Assembly (NCBI RefSeq): GCF_001399675.1
Contig: NZ_LJCO01000030.1
Coordinates: 1-64,000, forward strand
Direction of reading: 5' to 3'
Length of the DNA: 64,000 bases
Origin: Paenalicyclobacillus ferrooxydans
GTDB lineage: Bacteria; Bacillota; Bacilli; Alicyclobacillales; Alicyclobacillaceae
Below are positions 26,468 to 34,494 of the stretch, one piece after another (position 1 is the first letter of the stretch; every line of letters begins with the position of its first letter). A program made the position numbers and the translations under genes. The notes below the pieces were generated by a model. That model worked only from the letters and a program-made list of their open reading frames with translations, did no database searches and had not been told where the DNA came from.

Positions 26468-27208
26468 ATGAAAGTATCCCTTTTTGTCACATGCCTGGTT
26501 GATAATCTCTATCCACAAGTAGGCGAAGCCATGGTCAGACTGCTTGACCACTTGGGGGTTGAGGTGGATTTTCCACAAGCACAGACCTGTTGCGGGCAAC
26601 CGGCATTCAACAGCGGGTATGTGGATGAGGCTCGGGCATCGGCAAAAACGCTGCTCGATGCGTTTGAGGATGCCAACTACGTGATATCTCCATCTGGTTC
26701 CTGCACAGGTATGGTTCATCATTACTACGAAGAGATGTTTGCTGATGATCCGAAACGTGTCCGTCAGGCTGTGGATCTCGCCGACAAGTCCTATGAGTTC
26801 TCACAGTTCCTGGTCAATGTACTCGGCGTGACGGATATCGGAGCGTTTTTCCCGTATTCTGTGACATATCACCCATCCTGTCATGGATCACGCCTGTTAG
26901 GGGTGAAAGACGAACCGCTTCAATTGCTTCGGAACGTGCGTGGGTTGGAATTGATTGATCTCCCTTATGATACGGATTGCTGTGGGTTTGGCGGCACGTT
27001 TGCGGTGAAGATGGGGGACATTTCGACTGCTATGGTAACGGAAAAGGTTTCGCATGTCAGGGAGACGGGGGCACGTGTCCTCGTCGGCGTGGACATGGGA
27101 TGCCTGATGAACATTGGCGGGCGCATCAGTAGAGAAGGAGAACAGGTGCGAGTGATGCATCTCGCGGAGTTGCTCTATGAAGGGGTTCAGGCGGGGGTGA
27201 GCGATTGA
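26468..27208 (+). CDS. lutA: L-lactate utilisation protein LutA
   Basis: Cys-rich Fe-S oxidoreductase subunit of the LutABC complex that oxidises L-lactate to pyruvate. It starts MKVSLFVTCLVDNLYPQVG as in LutA and contains two CCG-type domains: TCCGQPAFNSGY (about residues 37-48) and DCCGFGGTFAVKM (about 168-180), plus CLMNIGGR. The length (246) is close to the Bacillus protein (238). In-frame starts at 26423 (GTG) and 26465 exist, but 26468 matches the family N-terminus. It overlaps lutB by one base. Confidence 0.94.
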   Translation: MKVSLFVTCLVDNLYPQVGEAMVRLLDHLGVEVDFPQAQTCCGQPAFNSGYVDEARASAKTLLDAFEDANYVISPSGSCTGMVHHYYEEMFADDPKRVRQAVDLADKSYEFSQFLVNVLGVTDIGAFFPYSVTYHPSCHGSRLLGVKDEPLQLLRNVRGLELIDLPYDTDCCGFGGTFAVKMGDISTAMVTEKVSHVRETGARVLVGVDMGCLMNIGGRISREGEQVRVMHLAELLYEGVQAGVSD

Positions 27209-28689
27209 TGACGACGGAAATCGACGGAAAGCAAACAGGCGTCCTCGATCGCTCTCGACTGGCACTGCAAGACGATTTCCTGCGGGCAGCTGTGCGGTTC
27301 ACAGCGGATCGACTGCGAGGAAAAAAACGCATCGCAACAGAGAGTCTTGGCAATTGGGAAACGTGGCGAGAACGCGGCATGCAGATTCGAAGTCACACAG
27401 TGGCCAATCTAGACTACTACCTAGCCCAATTTACCGAAAACGTCGAGGCAGCGGGCGGACACGTACACTTTGCTGACGACGCGGCTGAGGCCGCTCAAAC
27501 CGTTATGAACATCCTGATGGAAAAACAAGCGCGCTCAGTGGTGAAATCGAAATCCATGGTATCCGAGGAAATCGGGATCAACCATCTGCTCGAAGAACAT
27601 GGCATCGAAGTGGTTGAGACTGACCTTGGCGAATACATTGTTCAACTAGCCAGAGAAACCCCGTCTCATATTATCATTCCGGCGATTCACAAAAACCGCA
27701 GACAGATTAAGGACCTCTTTACAGAGGCTGGCGGAGAAAACCTTACGACCGATACGAAAACGCTCACGGCTTTCGCTCGAAATACAATGCGAAACAAGTT
27801 CCTTCGTGCCGATGTCGGGATTACGGGTTGCAATTTTGGTATTGCAGAGTCAGGCAGTGTCGTCTTGTTCACCAATGAAGGAAATGCAGATATGGTCACC
27901 AACCTCCCAAAGACGCACATTGTGCTGATGGGGATGGAGCGTCTGCTCCCTGCATTTGCAGACCTTGAAGTGATGGCCAATCTCTTGCCCCGTGCAGCGA
28001 CGGGACAGAGTATCACGACGTACATGTCGGTCATTACAGGAAATCGACGCAGAGGAGACATTGACGGCGCACAAGAGATGCACTTGATTGTGCTGGACAA
28101 CGGACGATCGCGGCAAATCGGTGATGCCAAGATGCAGTCAGTTCTCAACTGCATTCGCTGCGGTGCATGTCTAAATGTCTGTCCGGTCTATCGCCAGATT
28201 GGCGGTCACGCCTATGGGTCAGTGTACCCTGGGCCGATAGGTGCTGTATTGTCGCCGGTTTTGAATGAGGGTGAAAAATATGCAGACTTACCCTATGCGT
28301 CGAGCCTTTGCGGTGCGTGTTCCGAGGCCTGCCCAGTCAAGATACCTTTGCATGACCTGTTGGTTCATCTCCGTCAACGGCATGTCGAGCATGGACATAC
28401 AAAAACCATGGAACGCCTCGCTTTCAGGGGGTTTAAGGTTGCATTTTCAAGGCCAAACCGCTTGAACTTAGCGATTAAGATGGCCCGTCTTGGTCAAAAG
28501 GCACTCGTCCGAAATGGGCATATTGAGTCGACACTCGGCCCCTTAAAGGGATGGACGGCGGGTCGGGACGCACCAACAGTAGCCAAGCAGTCGTTTCACG
28601 ACAGGTGGCGTACCTTACAGAGTGAGTTGCAGACCCAACACAATCACGCACTTGAGCCAAAGGCGGAGCGGGGCGGTGACGTGGAGTGA
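27208..28689 (+). CDS. lutB: L-lactate utilisation iron-sulfur protein LutB
   Basis: A 493-residue protein with an LUD domain (about residues 70-300; GITGCNFGIAESGSVVLFTNEGN) followed by two 4Fe-4S motifs, CIRCGACLNVCPVYR (about 313) and CGACSEACPVKIP (about 370). It carries electrons in L-lactate oxidation with LutA and LutC. ATG at 27208 overlaps the lutA stop (ATGA) and follows GGGGGTGAG. The C-terminal region, including GHTKTMERLAFRGFKV, matches LutB. Confidence 0.94.
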   Translation: MTTEIDGKQTGVLDRSRLALQDDFLRAAVRFTADRLRGKKRIATESLGNWETWRERGMQIRSHTVANLDYYLAQFTENVEAAGGHVHFADDAAEAAQTVMNILMEKQARSVVKSKSMVSEEIGINHLLEEHGIEVVETDLGEYIVQLARETPSHIIIPAIHKNRRQIKDLFTEAGGENLTTDTKTLTAFARNTMRNKFLRADVGITGCNFGIAESGSVVLFTNEGNADMVTNLPKTHIVLMGMERLLPAFADLEVMANLLPRAATGQSITTYMSVITGNRRRGDIDGAQEMHLIVLDNGRSRQIGDAKMQSVLNCIRCGACLNVCPVYRQIGGHAYGSVYPGPIGAVLSPVLNEGEKYADLPYASSLCGACSEACPVKIPLHDLLVHLRQRHVEHGHTKTMERLAFRGFKVAFSRPNRLNLAIKMARLGQKALVRNGHIESTLGPLKGWTAGRDAPTVAKQSFHDRWRTLQSELQTQHNHALEPKAERGGDVE

Positions 28690-29351
28690 AGCGAACCGAG
28701 TTTTTGACCCGGGTCTCAGCGCGATTGGGCCGAAACGGCGTGCCGGGCGACTCCCCGGCGCGGGATGTCGTCGGAGTGCCAGAGTTTTGGTCGCAGAGGG
28801 AATTATCAGAGCGTGAACGGGTGGATAGATTTCGGGACAACCTTGTTAACTTGGGCGGTGAAGTCCACCTTGTATCGAGTGTTGACGAGCTTCGAGATGC
28901 CCTGTCAGAGGTGTTGGGAAGCCTCCGAATCATGCGCGTTGGAATCTGGAACGACCGGGAGTTACAAGAACTGGTGAATCCTGTGCTTGAGTCGTACGAG
29001 GTGTCGACATGGGGTATAGAGCCAGCGAGTGCATTTGTAGACATGGATCTCGGTATCACGGGTGCGCAGTTCGGGGTTGCCGACACAGGAACCTTGGTGT
29101 TGTCTTGTGGCGGGGGACGCGGCCGATCCGTTCATTTGTTACCCCCGGTGCATCTTGCGGTACTTCGGGCAAGCCAAATCAAAACACGCCTCGGGGAAGC
29201 TTTACAGGAGCTGTCTAGTCACCTGACGGAGATAGATTCTTATGTTCATTTCGTCACGGGACCGAGCCGTTCTTCAGATATTGAGAATGACCAAAGCATT
29301 GGGGTTCATGGACCGGCTGCAGAGATTGTGATTGTAGTAGAGAACTTGTGA
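28686..29351 (+). CDS. lutC: L-lactate utilisation protein LutC
   Basis: The third subunit, 221 residues, with an LUD domain: LGITGAQFGVADTGTLVLS (about residues 120-138), LLPPVHLAVLR, and the C-terminal GPSRSSDIENDQSIGVHGP typical of LutC. GTG at 28686 overlaps the lutB stop (GTGA). The three genes form one coupled operon. I see no LutR-type regulator or lactate permease next to it. Confidence 0.94.
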   Translation: MKRTEFLTRVSARLGRNGVPGDSPARDVVGVPEFWSQRELSERERVDRFRDNLVNLGGEVHLVSSVDELRDALSEVLGSLRIMRVGIWNDRELQELVNPVLESYEVSTWGIEPASAFVDMDLGITGAQFGVADTGTLVLSCGGGRGRSVHLLPPVHLAVLRASQIKTRLGEALQELSSHLTEIDSYVHFVTGPSRSSDIENDQSIGVHGPAAEIVIVVENL

Positions 29352-29355
29352 AACA

Positions 29356-29382
29356 AACGGTGTGGCCGTCAGCCACACCGTT
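29356..29382. terminator. Shared terminator of lutABC and the pspA operon
   Basis: AACGGTGTGGC (29356-29366) and GCCACACCGTT (29372-29382) form a perfect 11-bp stem with a five-base loop between convergent genes. The minus-strand side continues TGTTTC; the plus side continues GTCGTCTTT. Confidence 0.82.
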
Positions 29383-29408
29383 GTCGTCTTTGGGAGAAGA
29401 TGATTGAT

Positions 29409-30113
29409 TTAATTGTCCTTGCCAAGCTCTTTTTTTAGACGCTCCAAGTCGCTGTCCACAGCGGCTTGTTTACGCAGGTCGTCGAGTTCACGGGTCGTTC
29501 GGTCGCGTTTGTCCATCGGGTCTTCGAGCACGCCTTCTTCAGACAGTGCGTCAATCGCATTGGCTCGAGCAACCATTTGGTCCGTTTTTTCCTGAGCACG
29601 CTGCAAGGTTGCGCCCACACCGCCGAGTTCCTTGCTAATCCCGGTCATTGATTCGCTGACCTTTACCTGGGATTGAGCAGCTTGGTAGGTGGCTTTTGTG
29701 ACTTCTTTTTGCGTGCGGAAAGATTCAATGCGATCTCGGTACTTGTGCTCGGTGTCCTTCAGTTTCTCAACTTGAGCTACGATCCGCTCATGTCCTTCAC
29801 GCAACTGTGCCAGATGCTCCGTCTCGCGCTGTTTACGGAGTAACGCCTCCTTTGCGAGGTCCTCACGTTCGAGCTTCAGTGCTGCGCGTGCGGAATCCTC
29901 GTAATTGGCGATTTCTTTCTCTGCTTTGTCCATCTGGGCTTCCAGAGCCTTCTGTTCCGTCACAACGTCTGCAAGATGCCGCCGTACTTCCTGCAAGTTG
30001 GTCAGCATCTTCTCGTAACTGAGATCAAGCATTTCGTTTGGATCTTCCAGGCGGTTCAAGAACTTGCTGACCTTCGCCTCAACCATGTCTGACGCTCTTT
30101 TAAACAATCCCAT
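29409..30113 (-). CDS. pspA: PspA/IM30 family membrane-stress protein
   Basis: A 234-residue, almost entirely helical coiled-coil protein that assembles on the inner face of a stressed membrane. It starts MGLFKRASDMVEAKVSKFLN, the typical PspA amphipathic helix, followed by long heptad-like segments (about residues 30-185) rich in Glu, Lys, Gln and Arg, and a short acidic/basic end (DSDLERLKKELG). It is the last gene of a four-gene minus-strand operon whose other members are DUF74-like proteins and an unknown protein. Confidence 0.94.
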   Translation of the reverse strand: MGLFKRASDMVEAKVSKFLNRLEDPNEMLDLSYEKMLTNLQEVRRHLADVVTEQKALEAQMDKAEKEIANYEDSARAALKLEREDLAKEALLRKQRETEHLAQLREGHERIVAQVEKLKDTEHKYRDRIESFRTQKEVTKATYQAAQSQVKVSESMTGISKELGGVGATLQRAQEKTDQMVARANAIDALSEEGVLEDPMDKRDRTTRELDDLRKQAAVDSDLERLKKELGKDN

Positions 30114-30184
30114 TATAAAACGCCTCCCGTGCCTTCGGCACCTTTTCCGATTCCGTTGGAAGATTGATCAGGCTGTGTTGCGCT

Positions 30185-31021
30185 TTAGTCGTTCAACGAC
30201 AACACCAAATTTGGTGTCGGGATGGTATGATCTGCCCTTAACGGAGTTACTGCTGTACCGACAGCAAAAAATTCGATGATATGTGATGCCCAGCCATATG
30301 ACCCCTCATCGATGTGTACCCCGACAATACCCTCTGCACGCTCTTCGTGCGCTTCAGCCTGCATGCGCTCCATGGCCAGTTCTCTGGCGTCATACAACGC
30401 TTGAGTAAAGTTCGGTTGCTCCTGATTCTGCCCGACCTGCGCCAATGTCTTCATGAATCCTTGATGTGCCACGTGGTAGACGCACGTCCCCATTACCATC
30501 GACAAGGGTCTGTAACCGGAACGAAGGAGTGTCCAAAAATCTTGACCAGATAGATCACTGGTAAACGGTTTGTTGCGAAACGTGCGGAAGCTCTTCGGAG
30601 CTCCGTCCCCATGTGTCAACTCTGGCCGAGCGACAACAGCCGTGCCAATGGCGATGAACTCTGCCAAGTCCGCGCCCCATTCGTAGCGGTTAATGTTCAG
30701 ACGAACACCCACAATCCCATCCGCACCGAGGGCATCGGCTTCCTCTTCCATCCGGCTCATCGCAAGTTCCCTTGCGTGATACATGGCCTGAGTCAGATTG
30801 TCGAGCTCCATGTTTTGTCCCCAACGGCCTACTTGAACCCCAATATGGTACACTGAGCTACCCATGACCATGCCAATCGGCTCAAAGCCCGCTTCCCGAA
30901 CCAAGAGGTACTCGTTTACCGACAGGTCTGATGTGAAGACACCTTCGGGGTTTCCTTGGCTGCGCAGTCCGCGCAGCCGCTCAAGTGCATGTTGCGGCAG
31001 ATCCTGATTTTGAGTGGACAA
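30185..31021 (-). CDS. YbjQ/DUF74-like protein with two tandem domains (second copy)
   Basis: A 278-residue protein with two repeated units. Each starts with FTSDLS, passes through GMVMGSSVYHIG or SMVMGTCVYHVA, then a long helix (ARELAMSRMEEEADALGADGIVGV-type), and ends in a strand with EFIAIGTAV or EFFAVGTAV. This is the layout of the YbjQ/DUF74 (heavy-metal-binding-like) domain, which is usually single. TTG at 31021 follows GGAGGTCTACTG. It lies just upstream of pspA and may form part of a membrane-stress unit; biochemical role unknown. Confidence 0.82.
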   Translation of the reverse strand: MSTQNQDLPQHALERLRGLRSQGNPEGVFTSDLSVNEYLLVREAGFEPIGMVMGSSVYHIGVQVGRWGQNMELDNLTQAMYHARELAMSRMEEEADALGADGIVGVRLNINRYEWGADLAEFIAIGTAVVARPELTHGDGAPKSFRTFRNKPFTSDLSGQDFWTLLRSGYRPLSMVMGTCVYHVAHQGFMKTLAQVGQNQEQPNFTQALYDARELAMERMQAEAHEERAEGIVGVHIDEGSYGWASHIIEFFAVGTAVTPLRADHTIPTPNLVLSLND

Positions 31022-31053
31022 CAGTAGACCTCCTATCAGATGGGAAATTAGAA

Positions 31054-31971
31054 CTAGGTCGTTTTGCCGAGTGAAAGAACCGTTTCTACCTTTGGATACG
31101 CGCGATTCTTCGTTGCTTGCACGATTGTTCCGATGGCAACGAATTCAAGAATATGATCTGTACGTTCATCGTTTTCTCCGCGCTCCACTTCAACTTCGTG
31201 CACGGACAGACTTGTTTCGTGCGCAAGCACACCCGTACCACCAACCTGCCTCACTTGCTGCTGAAGCCGTTGCATTGCTGCGTGGCGCGTGGCATACACC
31301 GATTCTGTAAACGTTCTGACCTCTTGGTTTGACCAGCTGTTGGTTTGCCACTGAGCATTTCGGGTGGTGTATTGATAGTACGCAGACACACCCAAGCCGA
31401 GTGAAATCGGGATTGCCCCTGCGTGAATCAGTTTGATAAAATCGGAAGCTGAAACCGTGCACAGCAGTGGTTCTGCGGGTGGATTTTCTCCCTCCAAGAC
31501 GACAGCCGTACCAAAGGCAGTAAACTCGGTTTCATGACTGTTGATGTCCGGAAGATGATTGTTCAATCGAACACCGACAACCGCGTGAGCGCCCATCAAT
31601 TGTGCTTCCTGCTTCATTCTTTGTAAGGCCAATCTTCGGCCCTCAAGCAGTGCGTGTTCAATCACCGGAATGGAGCCGGAGCCCCAAGAACCAGAGAAGC
31701 TGCTGGCACTGTATCCAATGTGGTAGATAGAGCTGCCCATAACCATCCCAAGCGGTTGCAAGCGGTATTGTTTCAACATCAGCCATTCGTTGACAGATAA
31801 GTCACTGGTCCATGGGTACTCCCCAGCTTTTTGTTCCTGGATTCGCTCTCTTACATAGGGGGGTATCTGACCGCTTTCCAGTGCAGCGATTGTCTGTTCA
31901 GCTCGTTGTCTCTGCCGCATCTGTTCCTCGTCCGAACGGCTCGAACCGCTGCCAAATCGAAAGAAACGCAC
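31054..31971 (-). CDS. YbjQ/DUF74-like protein with two tandem domains (first copy)
   Basis: A 305-residue paralogue of the next gene. It has a basic, Gln/Arg-rich N-terminal segment (about 1-50, possibly coiled coil) before two DUF74-like units: PWTSDLSVNEWLMLK with GMVMGSSIYHIGY (about 55-160), and a more diverged CTVSASDFIKLIHAG with GLGVSAYYQY (about 170-290). GTG at 31971 has a GGTGGTGAG site. The two genes together carry four domain copies, implying a domain duplication followed by a gene duplication. Confidence 0.8.
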   Translation of the reverse strand: MRFFRFGSGSSRSDEEQMRQRQRAEQTIAALESGQIPPYVRERIQEQKAGEYPWTSDLSVNEWLMLKQYRLQPLGMVMGSSIYHIGYSASSFSGSWGSGSIPVIEHALLEGRRLALQRMKQEAQLMGAHAVVGVRLNNHLPDINSHETEFTAFGTAVVLEGENPPAEPLLCTVSASDFIKLIHAGAIPISLGLGVSAYYQYTTRNAQWQTNSWSNQEVRTFTESVYATRHAAMQRLQQQVRQVGGTGVLAHETSLSVHEVEVERGENDERTDHILEFVAIGTIVQATKNRAYPKVETVLSLGKTT

Positions 31972-32103
31972 AAGCTCACCACCCTTCGTGCCGTTTTGTC
32001 ACAAGCGGGATCAGACGTAAAAGGGAACATGAAATAGTAAAGACGCAAAAGGGAACATTAAATAGTAAATAGGAAATCTTACTGCAAATAGGTTCGCTTG
32101 CCG

Positions 32104-32499
32104 CTAATCTCCGAGAAGAAACCGCTCCAACGTCTCACGGGTATCTTGATGCTCTTCACTGTAACGCTGAATCTCCGCAGACAGTTCGCGCAACCATTCC
32201 GTGAAGGGGAGTTCATCCGACTTTAAGCGAACACCGCGGACGACTTTGCCTTTTCTAGTCCGAATCCCCGCATGGTTTTTCTCCTGCAGCAGTTCGTATT
32301 CGGCATCTCCCAATCGGACGACAACGCTCTCGACCCGTTTGTCTTTTGAAAAGAAAGCAAAGTGACGTGTGACCGTGACCATGCCTGGTAATGCCTGTTC
32401 CAGGCGTACCGCCAGAGCTTCGACAAAAGCACGTTCGTCGGCAATGCTCTTGCGCCACTGTGCGGCGGACAAGTCGAATGTAAATTCATCCGTCGCCAC
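32104..32499 (-). CDS. Hypothetical protein, first gene of the pspA operon
   Basis: A 131-residue soluble protein beginning VATDEFTFDLSAAQWRKSIA, with a mixed alpha/beta composition: a central set of strands (VTRHFAFFSKDKRVESVVVR) and a C-terminal helix (WLRELSAEIQRYSEEHQ). No Cys, no membrane span. GTG at 32499 is well spaced from AAGGGGGGA; an upstream in-frame GTG (32520) overlaps this site. It lies 130 bases ahead of the DUF74 genes in the same direction. Family not recognised. Confidence 0.72.
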   Translation of the reverse strand: MATDEFTFDLSAAQWRKSIADERAFVEALAVRLEQALPGMVTVTRHFAFFSKDKRVESVVVRLGDAEYELLQEKNHAGIRTRKGKVVRGVRLKSDELPFTEWLRELSAEIQRYSEEHQDTRETLERFLLGD

Positions 32500-32678
32500 A
32501 TGGATCCCCCCTTGTAACACTCAACACGAGTTTAACATACCACTTATTCATACAAACAAAATTCTGTATATTAAATGTATCAGGTTTAGGCATATAACCT
32601 ATTGACGAGTCGTCAGTCCAAGATTAAACTCTTTCCGTGAGTTAAAACCATGTAACGACAAGTTCATGTCACTGCAAG

Positions 32679-32749
32679 CCCTCGTATAATGTCGGGAATA
32701 TGGCCTGACAGTCTCTACCGAGCGACCGAGAATCGCTTGACTACGAGGA
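32679..32749 (+). ncRNA. Purine (guanine-type) riboswitch aptamer
   Basis: P1 pairs CCTCGTA (32680-32686) with TACGAGG (32742-32748). The conserved core reads TATAAT then GGGAATATGGCC, GTCTCTACC in J2/3, and TTGACTAC before P1. P2 (GTCGGG/CCTGAC-like) and P3 (AGCGA/TCGCT) have the usual 7-base loops for the kissing contact. The specificity base (position 74 in xpt numbering) is C at 32741, which pairs with guanine; adenine switches have U. It lies upstream of the NCS1 transporter gene with an intrinsic terminator in between. Confidence 0.93.
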
Positions 32750-32842
32750 CGTTGTGCGACATTTCCTATAGTCCGTATCAGACTCAGTTTCTGCGTGACG
32801 TTTTACCTGCGTGGGCCTGACGGATACGATTTGGGAAATTTG

Positions 32843-32896
32843 CCCGGCGCCTCGAGTATGCTCGGTAATCTGAGCCCTCAAGGTGCCGGGTTTTTT
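32843..32896 (+). terminator. Riboswitch expression-platform terminator
   Basis: CCCGGCGCCT (32843-32852) pairs with AGGTGCCGGG (32881-32890, one G-T pair), followed by TTTTTT. It lies 36 bases before the transporter start codon. The ~95 bases between it and the aptamer hold further pairings (CGTATC/GATACG), so the link to the aptamer is less direct than in xpt-type switches. Confidence 0.88.
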
Positions 32897-32931
32897 GATT
32901 TTAGGCAGTTAGACAGACAGGAGGAATCATT

Positions 32932-34419
32932 GTGAGCCAAGTTGTTCGCTCGCCTTTATCCGTAGATGCCGACGCACAACGCGATGAAGCATTTCATCTT
33001 GAGACCGAAGGCATTGGTGTGATTTCAGAAGCGAAGCGTCATGGACGCCCGCGTCAGTTGTTCTTTGTGTGGTTTGCAGCAGTTTTGACATTTACAGGCG
33101 TTGTCACAGGCCAGTTGTTTACTGCACTCGGTCTTAATGTATGGGAGAGTATGCTGGTTGCGCTTATCTGCTCTGCTTCGTTTGCAGTTTTGGGCTATGC
33201 TTCGGCAACCGGTCCAAAGGGTGGCACAGTAACATTGACCATCTCGAGGGCAGCATTTGGTGCTCGTGCCAACCGGGTCCCAGCTTTTTTTAGCTGGTTG
33301 ACAGCAGTGGGTTGGGAAAGTGTCACGATGGTCTTGACGGTATGGGCCTTTCTGAGTCTTGCCCAGTATATCGGGTTGCCTTCGTCCGGAGTCGGGCCGA
33401 CCGTGATCGCGCTGATTATCACCTTGGTTCTGACTTATACGGTTCCTATTCTTGGTCATGCTACGCTCGTCACTGTCCAACGTGTTCTGGCGTTTGTCCT
33501 TACCATTTGTGCTGTTTTGGTGGTCATTGCAATTATTCCTCACGTTCACTGGGCGTATTCGACGCCGGTCAAGGATATGGCTGCTGCAGGCCCGTTCCCA
33601 ACGTTCCTGCTCGCTGCATCTATCGGCTTGGCAAGCACCTTCTACGGATGGGTGAACTTTGCGGCTGACTACTCCCGCTACATGCCGAAAAGCACACCAA
33701 CGCGCAAGATTGTCGGTGTAACATTTGCAGGCGGCGGCATCGCGAACTTTGTCATGATGACTGTTGGTATTCTGCTTGGCACGTTTGTAAGTGGTAAAGC
33801 GTACGCTGCGGACCCTGTCATGGCGATTGCAAAATCCGTTCCAGCATGGGCTGCAATTCCATTTCTGATTGCTGTCATCGTTGGTGACATTACAGCAAAC
33901 TATCTGAATGCCTATAGTTCAGGGATGAGCTTCTTGTCCATGGGCATCCGTATTCGCCGCTATTGGGCTGTGGCAGTTGATGGTGTGATTTGTACACTGA
34001 TTGGTATCTATGCGATCTTCTTCTCATCAAACTTTGTGACCTTCTTCCAGAACTTCCTGGACATCATGATTGTGTTTATCGGTCCGTGGGCGGTCATCTT
34101 CCTGCTCAACCACATGATGGTGAAAGGCAATTACAACTCGGATGGCCTGGCGTCAGATGCGAAGGGGAGTGCCTATTGGTTCAGCTCAGGAACCAACTGG
34201 CGAGCAATGGGTTCGTACATTATCGGTGTTGTGGCGACCTTCTTCGCAGCGAACGGAGCGTTGTGGGCGAGTCCGCTGACAAAGATGTGGTTTGGCGGGG
34301 CTGATTTAACGGCTTTTGTGGCACCGATTGTGACTGGTATCATATTTTATCTCGTGAGCGCAGGGCGGCGCCAAAGTGCTCTGTCCACGCCTTCCAAGAC
34401 CGAACCAACCATCGGCTGA
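32932..34419 (+). CDS. NCS1 family purine/cytosine permease
   Basis: A 495-residue polytopic protein with about 12 hydrophobic spans, recognised as nucleobase:cation symporter-1 (CodB/purine-cytosine permease group) from GPKGGTVTLTISRAAFGARAN (about residues 97-117), AVGWES, and the later GDITANYLNAYSSGMSFLSMG. Similarity alone would suggest cytosine, but the guanine riboswitch upstream argues for a purine base such as guanine or hypoxanthine. GTG at 32932 follows AGGAGGAATCATT. Monocistronic, closed by a strong terminator. Confidence 0.93.
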   Translation: MSQVVRSPLSVDADAQRDEAFHLETEGIGVISEAKRHGRPRQLFFVWFAAVLTFTGVVTGQLFTALGLNVWESMLVALICSASFAVLGYASATGPKGGTVTLTISRAAFGARANRVPAFFSWLTAVGWESVTMVLTVWAFLSLAQYIGLPSSGVGPTVIALIITLVLTYTVPILGHATLVTVQRVLAFVLTICAVLVVIAIIPHVHWAYSTPVKDMAAAGPFPTFLLAASIGLASTFYGWVNFAADYSRYMPKSTPTRKIVGVTFAGGGIANFVMMTVGILLGTFVSGKAYAADPVMAIAKSVPAWAAIPFLIAVIVGDITANYLNAYSSGMSFLSMGIRIRRYWAVAVDGVICTLIGIYAIFFSSNFVTFFQNFLDIMIVFIGPWAVIFLLNHMMVKGNYNSDGLASDAKGSAYWFSSGTNWRAMGSYIIGVVATFFAANGALWASPLTKMWFGGADLTAFVAPIVTGIIFYLVSAGRRQSALSTPSKTEPTIG

Positions 34420-34462
34420 GACTGTATACAGTTTCTATGCCTCATCAATTCAAAACTCATGA

Positions 34463-34494
34463 AAAACCCGCGGGTGTCGTATCCCGCGGGTTTT
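34463..34494. terminator. Bidirectional terminator (NCS1 permease / ppk)
   Basis: AAAACCCGCGGG (34463-34474) and CCCGCGGGTTTT (34483-34494) form a perfect 12-bp stem with A- and T-runs on both sides. It overlaps the ppk stop codon by two bases. Confidence 0.92.

Noticed and set aside
28475-29086. A 203-codon minus-strand frame opposite lutC
   Set aside because: It is an antisense shadow of lutB/lutC, rich in Arg and Ser as expected from complemented coding sequence, with no start site.
30466-30481. Possible ParB parS site around TGTGCCACGTGGTAGA
   Set aside because: It matches only 11 of 16 positions of the parS consensus TGTTTCACGTGAAACA and lies inside a coding region. No better match was found in the window by eye.
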